Shown: in pieces, positions 1 through 7,573 of the stretch
Layout: each line of letters opens with the position of its first letter
Numbering within the stretch: the stretch's first letter is position 1
Assembly (NCBI GenBank): GCA_008330645.1
Contig: VLTN01000012.1
Location: 248,001 to 312,000 of the forward strand
Length of the DNA: 64,000 bases
Reading direction: 5' to 3'
Source: Cafeteria roenbergensis
Taxonomy: Eukaryota; Sar; Bigyra; Bicosoecida; Cafeteriaceae
Position numbers and translations under genes: made by a program
Notes under the pieces: model-generated
What the model was told of the DNA's origin: nothing
The model's input: the letters and a program-made list of their open reading frames with translations, nothing else
Database searches by the model: none

Positions 1-3000
1 CGCCACCGCCACCGCCACCGCGCCGTCCGTCGGTGCGCGGCTGCAGGCTCCCGCCCGTTCCCGGGCGCACGGGCGACCCAGCCATCCAGGCGAAACCGCT
101 GTCGAGCGCCTCTTCCGCACCCCTCCCCGGCGAGTCCGCCCTGCGGTCCGCGCCGCTCCAGCCGAGTCTGCCCGCCGTCACGTCGTCGTCTGCCTCCCAG
201 GGATCGGGCGCTGCCGCTGCCGCTGCCGCTGCCACTGCGGGGCCCGCCAGCGCCGCCGCGGCCAGCGACGCTCCCGCGGACTTGATGGGGTGGTCGGGCA
301 CTGCAAGCGGCGAAACCGCGCCCGAGGGCTGGGAGGCCTCGGCCGCGTCTTCCTTGGCCTGCCGCCCGGCTCTGCCACCGCCCAGCTCTGCCAGAAAAAC
401 GCCCCCACGCTGCACGCCGCGCTCACCGAGACGCGCCAGGGAGGCGATGCTAGGGCCCTCGGGCGGCAGAGCGCGTGGAGGCTCGTGCCGGCCTCGGCGA
501 CCGGCGCCGCGGCGGGGCTGGGGCTGGGGCCCGATGGCGCCCACGGCCCACGACGGCAGAGCACCGATTCGGGCGGCCGCCTTGCCGTCGTCCCAGTGGC
601 CGCTGGGGTCGACCGTTGAGTCGTGCAGCGAGGAGTCAAAGTCGCTGCCGCCGTCGCTACCGCCGAACGGCCCGCCACCGCCAATGCCACCGCCATCCGC
701 CTCCTCCTCCTCCTCCGCCTCCTCGTCCAAGCCTTCTCCGAACCCCGCGTCCTGGTCGCGAAACCGCACAGAGTCACGGCTCTGCCCACGGGTCCCATCC
801 GCGAAACCGCCACCCCCGGTGGCGCCACCGAGGCCCCCCCCGCCCCCCGCGCGCCCACCTCCGCGCCGACTCCGCCCCGGCCCCTCGCCGCCTCCCGCGC
901 CCCTGTCGTCAACAGCGTCGCCCTCGCCACCGTCGTCGTCGTCGTCGTCGTCGTCGCACGCAAAGAGCAGCCTGTTCCCGGCCTCCCGCCACTCCCGCCC
1001 CAACGGCAACCCGTCGTCGCGCACCGTCCAGAGCAGTGACCCTGGCAGAGCCGCAGCTCCCCGCTCCTGCCCACGACGCCCGCGCTTCGAAAGCACCTTC
1101 CTCCCTCCGGCAGAGCCACTTCCTTTTCGCCCCCCGCTCGCGCCCCTTGCGCCCCCTCCGCTGGCTCCGCCGGCAGAGCCCGTGCCGCCCCTGGCGTTCA
1201 TTCCCTGCAGCGACCCGATCCCGGCAGCTCGAACGGCAGGATCCTCCGCCTCCCCCGCCGTCACGATGTCCACCGCGCGACCGCCCCCAGCAGCGCCAAT
1301 GGCCTCGGCAGAGCCAGCGCCAGGCACCAGGCCCCTGGCCGCGCCCTCCCGCATCACCCTGATCCGTAGCAGAGCCGCCGGAGACAGGGACGCGATGGCG
1401 GCAGCCTCTGCCCGCGACAGGCCAGACGTCGCCTTGCCCTCACGGCCCCCAGCGGGTCCCCCAGCGGGTCCCCCGGCGGGTCCCCCAGCATCCGGCGAGT
1501 TCAGGTTGAACATCGCGTCTTCGGCGTCGCTGTCCAACGCCAACGCACCGGCAGAGCCGGCGTCCCTCTCGGCCGCCAGCAGGGCCCCCGCCACGGCACG
1601 CGCCAGCCCCTCGCCCCCAAGCAGCCGCACAGCCGCCGCGGCCGCGGCCTCGTCCACTGCCGCCGGGGCCTCCGCCTCCTTCGCGCCGCCGGCGCCGCCG
1701 ACGCCCCCGCCGACGCCGCCGGCTGGCTCGCTTCCGAGCCCCGCAGCGGCGGCACCACCACGCCGACGCCTGCCAGCAGCTGCCACCCTTGAAAGAGCCG
1801 TTGCACCCTGCCACTCCACCGCCCCCTGCCGCCCCTCCAGGCCCCCCGCGCCCGCCCCCAGCGCCGCCATGCCCGCCGCGCCGCTCAGCGCCGTCTGCCG
1901 CGCCGCCGTCGCGGCCTCTGCCCGCCTGCCCCACCTCCTCCGCGCGGCCGACAGCTCTGCCGGGACGTCGGCCACCGGGTTCCCCGTGAGCACCATCCGG
2001 CGCAGGCGCGGCGCCGCCAGCATCCGCGCCGCCATGGCAGCGTCGCTCACGTAGTTGTGGCTCAGATCCACCTCCGTCAGCGCCCCGAACCACCACGCAC
2101 CCCCAGCGCGGCTGAGCCCGGTGGCCGGGACGGACGCTCCGGCGGATGCAAGCTTGCGGGCGCTGGCCGAGGCGGGGTCGGCGCCATCCGCATCAGAGCC
2201 GCCACCGCCACTGCCACCACCGCCGCCGCCGCCACCACCGCCGCCACCGCCGCCGCCGCCGCCACCGCCAGCAGCAGCATCTGCTCCGCCGCTGGTGTCA
2301 CCCGCTGGCGCACCGCGGGATGCTGCTGGGGGCGCGGTTGCAGTTCGGTGCTCCATCGTCGACCGCAGCTCTGCAGCAAGCTTCACTTCGCGGGGCGGGG
2401 GCGGCACGGCGTCCAAGAAACAGCCGCTGACGTCTAGCTTGCGCAGGCGCGGCAGTGCCGCGAGCCGGCGCAGCGGCCCGTGGCCCGAGAAGCGGTTTCG
2501 CGAGGCGATCAGCACCTCCAGCGCAGGGAAGGCCTGCTCCGAGCGGCGGCCGGCGGAGCCAGCGGGGCCGGCGTGGCCGGCGTGGCCGGCGGCATCGTCG
2601 TCCGCCGGCTGCCTCGCAGCTCTGCCGCTTCGGCGGGCTCGGAACCTGATCTCCTCCAGCCCGTTGGAGCTGATGTCAAGACGGCGCAGGCGCGGGAGCC
2701 AGGCGAGGGCGGCGACGGCACGCGGCTGCAGCACGTTGTGCGACAGGTCCAACGACGACAGCTGCTGGAAGCTGCCCTCCGGGACGCGGAGCCCCGCCAG
2801 GCTGTTGCAGGACAGGCTTAGGGTGTGCAGAGCCGGCAGAGCCGCCAGGCAGGACAAGGGCAGGGCGTTGTCCGCCGCGTCCACTTCCTCCAGGGCCGTG
2901 AAGAGCGCCAGGTCGGCCGTCGCTGCGTCGACGAGGCCGCTGCCCGCCACGGTTGCGCGCCGCGCGTCAGCCGGCAGAGCCACTTTGCAGGCCCGGAGGA

Positions 3001-4222
3001 GGAAGAATCCGTCCAGCAGACAGGGCCTCTTGCCGCCCAGGATGCCGGCCACGGTGGCGCGCACTGCTGCTGCGGCGGCCGCTTCCTCCCGCGACAGGCT
3101 TCCGGCCGACCCGCCGCCCACGCCGTCGTACATGACGGAAGTGTCGCCAGCTGTGGCCGTCGCGATGCTCCCGCCAGCCGCAACGGATCCGCCGGCCAAT
3201 CCTTCCGCCGGGAGGTGCTCTGCCGGCGCGCCTTCCAGCACGGTGGAGCCAGCAGCAGAGCCCACGACGGCGACGGGTGTGGCTCTGCCAGCAATGGCGG
3301 GACCTAGCTGGGCGGCTCTGCCGGAGCGCAGGCGGCCGGACCCCGCCGACGCAGCGACGGCGGCCGCGGCCTGCGATGAGAGGCGGTGCTTCCCGAGAGG
3401 GGCGGCAGCGGCGGCTGCGGTCGGCTCGGCAGCGGGGCGGAGCGAGAGGAGCGACGTCGGCGCCGCATGACGAAGTGTGTCCTCGGTAGAGCCGGCGTGC
3501 GAGACGGTCCGGGAGTGGGCGGCGCGCTCGGCGGATTGCCGCCGCGCTACGCCGTGGCGGCGGGAGCCAGCCACCGTGCCAGCGCCGCCAGCGCCAGCGC
3601 CACCAGCGCCACCAGCGCCACCAGCGCCACCAGCGCCACCAGCGCCACCAGTGCCAGCGCCAGCTGGTGCCCGGGGGGCGACGTCGCCGCCAGAGGCGGC
3701 CGCCCCCGCAGAAGCGCGGTGCCTCTCCACTGCAGCGTCGGCAGGGCCCGCGAGCGGCGCTGCGCGAGTCGCTGGCAGAGCCGGGTGTCGCGCCGAGGCC
3801 GCCGTGAGCGGCGCAGCGCCGGGCCGTGGGCGGGAGGGGCGCTGCCCCTGGCGGGACATGCCTGCCACGCGCAGCGACGAGGGCGAGACGGGGAGTGTTG
3901 CGGTTGCCCCTTGCCTGGCAGCGAAGGCGTGCCGATGCCCCGACGACGTGCGGTCGGCGCGCGCGGTAGCAGGAGACCGTCCGCCGGTCAGCGACGACGA
4001 CAGGGGATCGGAGCGCGGCTCCGGCGACCAGCACCCGATGTCGGCGTCCTGCGCCGAGTTTCGGAGGTAAGCCGGCGCAACGGCGCGCGTGACGGCGCCC
4101 GAGCGGATGAGCAGCGAGCCGGTTGCGTTGCGACTGCTTCGCCTGTCGCCGCGCACCGGGGCCCCGTTCGCCCCCGCCCCCAGCGGGGCCACGAACATGC
4201 CGTCATCTGCCCGGCCAGCCAT
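1..4222 (-). CDS. leucine-rich-repeat protein, C-terminus off the left edge
   Basis: The frame is open without a stop from an ATG at 4222 down to the window edge, so at least 1,407 residues are visible. An in-frame stop at 4268-4270 lies 15 codons upstream of this ATG. Roughly residues 440-760 contain leucine-rich repeats: stretches reading SLDLSHNVL, RLDISSNGLEEI, VLIASRNRFSG, KLDVSGCFL, EVDLSHNYVSD and MVLTGNPVADVP show the LxxLxLxxN pattern. The repeats are interrupted by an Ala/Gly-rich insert with a long glycine run (codons at about 2210-2272). The N-terminal 400 residues and the part after the repeats are Ala/Gly/Pro/Ser-rich, with acidic runs (Asp tract about 930-955, Glu tract about 698-720). 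No signal peptide or membrane segment is evident. LRRs usually mediate protein binding; the partner is unknown. It is divergent from the 4565 gene. The long plus-strand frames across it are shadows. Confidence 0.8.
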   Translation of the reverse strand, partial: MAGRADDGMFVAPLGAGANGAPVRGDRRSSRNATGSLLIRSGAVTRAVAPAYLRNSAQDADIGCWSPEPRSDPLSSSLTGGRSPATARADRTSSGHRHAFAARQGATATLPVSPSSLRVAGMSRQGQRPSRPRPGAAPLTAASARHPALPATRAAPLAGPADAAVERHRASAGAAASGGDVAPRAPAGAGTGGAGGAGGAGGAGGAGGAGAGGAGTVAGSRRHGVARRQSAERAAHSRTVSHAGSTEDTLRHAAPTSLLSLRPAAEPTAAAAAAPLGKHRLSSQAAAAVAASAGSGRLRSGRAAQLGPAIAGRATPVAVVGSAAGSTVLEGAPAEHLPAEGLAGGSVAAGGSIATATAGDTSVMYDGVGGGSAGSLSREEAAAAAAVRATVAGILGGKRPCLLDGFFLLRACKVALPADARRATVAGSGLVDAATADLALFTALEEVDAADNALPLSCLAALPALHTLSLSCNSLAGLRVPEGSFQQLSSLDLSHNVLQPRAVAALAWLPRLRRLDISSNGLEEIRFRARRSGRAARQPADDDAAGHAGHAGPAGSAGRRSEQAFPALEVLIASRNRFSGHGPLRRLAALPRLRKLDVSGCFLDAVPPPPREVKLAAELRSTMEHRTATAPPAASRGAPAGDTSGGADAAAGGGGGGGGGGGGGGGGGGGSGGGGSDADGADPASASARKLASAGASVPATGLSRAGGAWWFGALTEVDLSHNYVSDAAMAARMLAAPRLRRMVLTGNPVADVPAELSAARRRWGRRAEAATAARQTALSGAAGMAALGAGAGGLEGRQGAVEWQGATALSRVAAAGRRRRGGAAAAGLGSEPAGGVGGGVGGAGGAKEAEAPAAVDEAAAAAAVRLLGGEGLARAVAGALLAAERDAGSAGALALDSDAEDAMFNLNSPDAGGPAGGPAGGPAGGREGKATSGLSRAEAAAIASLSPAALLRIRVMREGAARGLVPGAGSAEAIGAAGGGRAVDIVTAGEAEDPAVRAAGIGSLQGMNARGGTGSAGGASGGGARGASGGRKGSGSAGGRKVLSKRGRRGQERGAAALPGSLLWTVRDDGLPLGREWREAGNRLLFACDDDDDDDDGGEGDAVDDRGAGGGEGPGRSRRGGGRAGGGGGLGGATGGGGFADGTRGQSRDSVRFRDQDAGFGEGLDEEAEEEEEADGGGIGGGGPFGGSDGGSDFDSSLHDSTVDPSGHWDDGKAAARIGALPSWAVGAIGPQPQPRRGAGRRGRHEPPRALPPEGPSIASLARLGERGVQRGGVFLAELGGGRAGRQAKEDAAEASQPSGAVSPLAVPDHPIKSAGASLAAAALAGPAVAAAAAAAAPDPWEADDDVTAGRLGWSGADRRADSPGRGAEEALDSGFAWMAGSPVRPGTGGSLQPRTDGRRGGGGGG

Positions 4223-4564
4223 CCGGCTGAATGCACCGGAAGGTGTCTCGTGACCGCTGAACGCGGCTCAATGACGCTGCGCAGGCCGCGCGCGCGAGGC
4301 GCAAACGCGACGAAAGCGGCCGCCGCAACGACGCCGGGCGGGCAAACAGCGCTACAACGGCGCCTGGCTGCGGCTCCGGGGCGAGGCGTGCGCGCAGTCC
4401 GCCCGGCGAGGCGGGCGGGGCAGGCTGGCGCGCTCTGGCGAGCAGGGCAGTTGCAACGGACGGCTCTGCCGGGCCGGTCAGCGGCGGCGACGGTGGCCAG
4501 TCCGGCGGTTGCAGCTCGCCGGCCGCCGGCACTCTCCACGGAGCCGCCAGCCGCGCAGGTGGCA

Positions 4565-6775
4565 ATGCGCTCGGCGCTGAGCAGCTCGGCCGCCGGAGGG
4601 GGCACTTCGGCGAGGAGCGCAGGCGGCAGCCGCGTTGTGTTTTCGCCTCGCGTCGGATCGGCCGGCGACGGCGCCGCGTCACTCGACGCGCACATGTCCA
4701 CGCTCCAAGCCCTGCTGGCTGAAGCCGGCCAGCACGCCGACTCGGGCGTGTTTCCGGCCGACGGCCTCTCCCCCGTGCGCTTGGCGAGCCCCGCTGCCGT
4801 CTCAGACGCTCACGGCAGCGGAGCTGCAGCCAGGCCCCGCGTCGCCGCCACGGCGGGAAGAGGGGCGCGGGCGTCGACCCGCGGCCCCAAGCAGCCCAAG
4901 CGCGCCGGTGATTCCCCGGTGCGGCGCGGCGCGAAGCCCAAGCTCACGTCCCAGGCTCGGCGCGCAAGCGAGGCCGCGGCCGCGGCGCAGGACGACAACG
5001 CGGCCCTCAGGGCAGAGCTTGCCGACCTCTACCGGCAGCAGGAGCACACGGACGCCGTCGCTGAGCAGCTGGCGCAGGCGGTGGCGGCAGTGGACGCTGT
5101 CTTGTCCGGCAAGGCGCTGGGCTCGCGGGCGCTGGCTCTGCAGCAGTCGCCGGCAGAGGCCCGCGCGGCACCGACGGGCGGCAGTGGCGGCAGGCCGGGC
5201 AGGGGGGCGCAGCGGTGCCACCCGGCGGTGTCAGCTGGCGCGCTGGTGGCGAGGCTGCACCGGCTCTTTGACGCGGACGGCGACCAGCTGCTCTGCCCGG
5301 CAGAGCTGCAGGCCATGGTGGAGTGCCTCGGAGGAGGCGAGGCAGGCGACGGGGCGGCTCTCATGGCGCGGTGCGCGGAGCTGGGAGCGCCCCTGGAGCC
5401 GCTGCGGGCGGGGGCGAGGCCGCGGGTAAACGGCAGCAGCGACGCTGGCTGCGACGCTGGCGGCAGCGGCGGCGGCGGCGGCAGCAGCGGTGAGGCGACC
5501 GACCGAGCAACGGCGGCAGGCCGGTTCGCGCAGCGCGTGCTGGCGCGCACAGGCTCCATCGGCGCGGTGGAGCTGCTTCCAGTGGGCGCCGCGTACACCA
5601 CCGGCACGGTCGCCGACGGCGTGGGCGCCGATCCAGCGAGCAGCTCCTCCGTCAGATCGCCCAGCGGTGGCCACGCGGCCACGCCGCAAGCCGCGAGCCG
5701 TGCCACTCCCAGGACGACCGCTCGGTCCGGCTCAGGCGGCGCCGCTGCTGGCGCCGGCGCCGACCTCGGAGGGCCCCTGCGCGGCTCCCACGCTCCGGCT
5801 CGCAGTCGTCGCAAGGGCTCTGCCAAGGGCTCTGCCCTCGGCAGCCGCACCACTGCGGCAGAGCTGGCAGCCGCTGCGAAAGTGCTCTCCGGGCCGCTGT
5901 CGTGGGGCCAGGGTCAGGCAGCCGACGTGGCGGCGGCTGCGGACCTGATCGGCGTGGGGGCGGCCGACCCGGACGACGGCTCTGCCGGCAGAGCTGCGAA
6001 TCCGACGTGGGTGACGCTGCCCAGCTTTTCGGCGTCGCTCGCCGAGACTCTCCGGCCGGCCACCGGCAGAGCCAGGTCCCCCCGGGGACGCCGGCAGCGG
6101 AGCCGATCGGGGAGCGGGTCTGAGGCCGCGGCGGGGAGCGACTGGGCTTCCAGCGCGGCAGCCAGCGGGCTGTCGCTCGCGGGCCTGCTTCACGTGTACT
6201 CTGTCGCCGGCAGAGCCGCCCTGGTCCGGGACGCGCAGCGGGCTGGCGTGGCGTCGGCGGCTGCGGCGCGGCCCGGCCCGGTGCTGGACGCGAGCGTGGA
6301 CGCGCTGCTGCAGGCGGGGTCCGTGCTGCGGGCGTGGGACGGGGCGGCGGCGCGCCACGTGGAGCGGGCTAGCAGGGCCGAGGCGGCGGCCGCGAGGGCG
6401 CGGCGCGCTGAGGCGGAGGAGAGGAGGCGGCGGGAGGCGGCAGAGGCGGCTGCTGCGGCGGCGGCGGAGCGCATGGGCGACGCGGCGAGGGAGGCCGCCC
6501 GGTGGAAGCGCAAAGCCGAGGCGGCGGTGAGAGACGCGGTGCTGCTCAGGGGGCTGGTGGCGGGGCTTCACCGCGGCGCCGAGGCGGCGTCGGCGTCGGC
6601 GAACGCGGCTGCGGCCGCCATCCGTGGGGAGCTTGAGGGGGAGGGGCGCGGGCTCGCGGGCATGTTCGACCTGGAGGAGGAGCACGACTCTGAGCCGGCA
6701 GCGGACGACGACGGCGATTTCAGGGCGGAGCAGGGGAGGGGGCACCTTCGCGGCAGTGCCGACGCCGCGTGGTGA
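4565..6775 (+). CDS. EF-hand and coiled-coil protein
   Basis: Predicted 736 residues. Around residue 236 there is a canonical 12-residue calcium-binding loop (DADGDQLLCPAE, acidic positions 1, 3, 5 and 12) preceded by a helix LVARLHRLF, so one good EF-hand is visible. A short coiled coil lies near residues 140-175 (ALRAELADLYRQQEH) and a long Ala/Glu/Arg-rich coiled coil near 600-690. The C-terminus is acidic. The rest is low-complexity Ala/Gly/Ser. The frame is open upstream to 3386, so the start is uncertain: ATG 4565 is preferred because composition turns protein-like there. ATG 4271 is possible but sits only 48 bp from the divergent LRR start. No family assigned; a calcium-responsive cytoskeletal or scaffold protein is a guess. 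Confidence 0.65.
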   Translation: MRSALSSSAAGGGTSARSAGGSRVVFSPRVGSAGDGAASLDAHMSTLQALLAEAGQHADSGVFPADGLSPVRLASPAAVSDAHGSGAAARPRVAATAGRGARASTRGPKQPKRAGDSPVRRGAKPKLTSQARRASEAAAAAQDDNAALRAELADLYRQQEHTDAVAEQLAQAVAAVDAVLSGKALGSRALALQQSPAEARAAPTGGSGGRPGRGAQRCHPAVSAGALVARLHRLFDADGDQLLCPAELQAMVECLGGGEAGDGAALMARCAELGAPLEPLRAGARPRVNGSSDAGCDAGGSGGGGGSSGEATDRATAAGRFAQRVLARTGSIGAVELLPVGAAYTTGTVADGVGADPASSSSVRSPSGGHAATPQAASRATPRTTARSGSGGAAAGAGADLGGPLRGSHAPARSRRKGSAKGSALGSRTTAAELAAAAKVLSGPLSWGQGQAADVAAAADLIGVGAADPDDGSAGRAANPTWVTLPSFSASLAETLRPATGRARSPRGRRQRSRSGSGSEAAAGSDWASSAAASGLSLAGLLHVYSVAGRAALVRDAQRAGVASAAAARPGPVLDASVDALLQAGSVLRAWDGAAARHVERASRAEAAAARARRAEAEERRRREAAEAAAAAAAERMGDAAREAARWKRKAEAAVRDAVLLRGLVAGLHRGAEAASASANAAAAAIRGELEGEGRGLAGMFDLEEEHDSEPAADDDGDFRAEQGRGHLRGSADAAW

Positions 6776-6834
6776 CGGTGGGGCCACTGTGCGCTCCCAG
6801 CGGGCTCGCCCTCGCGCTTGTGGTTTGTCGGCGG

Positions 6835-7185
6835 CCTTTGAACGGCGCGCTTGTGATCGTGGCTCATCGCCAGCCTTTGAACGCTGCGCTTATGATCGTG
6901 GCTCATCGCCAGCCTTTGAACGGCGCGCTTGTGATCGTGGCTCATCGCCAGCCTTTGAACGGCGCGCTTATGATCGTGGCTCATCGCCAGCCTTTGAACG
7001 GCGCGCTTGTGATCGTGGCTCATCGCCAGCCTTTGAAGGGCGCGCTTGTGATCGTGGCTCATCGCCAGCCTTTGAAGGGCGCGCTTGTGATCGTGGCTCA
7101 TCGCCAGCCTTTCAACGGCGCGCTTGTGATCGTGGCTCATCGCCAGCCTTTGAACGGCGCGCTTGTGATCGTGGCGCTTCGCCAG
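6835..7185 (+). repeat. 39-bp minisatellite, nine copies
   Basis: Nine head-to-tail copies of a 39-bp unit that starts cctttgaacggcgcgcttgt and ends ctcatcgccag, with a few substitutions per copy. The array starts 59 bp after the stop of the EF-hand gene, in the convergent gap before argBC. Because 39 is a multiple of three, several frames stay open through it, giving artificial 13-residue repeats on both strands. I take it as non-coding. Confidence 0.95.
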
Positions 7186-7573
7186 CCTTCCAAACGACGT
7201 GTCTGTGATTGTGATCGTGCCGGTGCCTGGCCAGCGTCGGCCGTGGAGGCAGCTGCGGGCGCTGCTGCTCCCCGTTCTACCAAGCCTGACCGGGGGTGGG
7301 GCGTGGCGGGAACGGGGGGGGCGTGCAAGGCAGGGCAGGCCACGAAAGCGGGGGAGGGGAGTGCGGCGGTGACTGGCAGCAGCGCAGCGGGGGCGTGGCG
7401 CACACCGCAGCGATGTCCATATATGTGTTGGGGGGGGAGAGGGCGGGTGAGGGCACGCAAGCTCAGTCAAGGGCTGCGGCGCTGCGCTGGGGCCGGCGCG
7501 CCCACGCACGAGCCATGGCCCGGCAGCGCACCTCCGCGCCGGCGCGCTCCCATGCAAGTCCTGGCGCGGCGCC
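7186..7573. other. intergenic, convergent 3' ends
   Basis: G-rich plus strand with several G runs (about 7272-7350 and 7429-7450). No gene seen. It separates the minisatellite from the argBC stop. Confidence 0.6.

Noticed and set aside
33-3470. Long plus-strand frames (673 and 471 codons)
   Set aside because: Low-complexity Pro/Ala/Arg sequence antisense to a frame with clear leucine-rich repeats.
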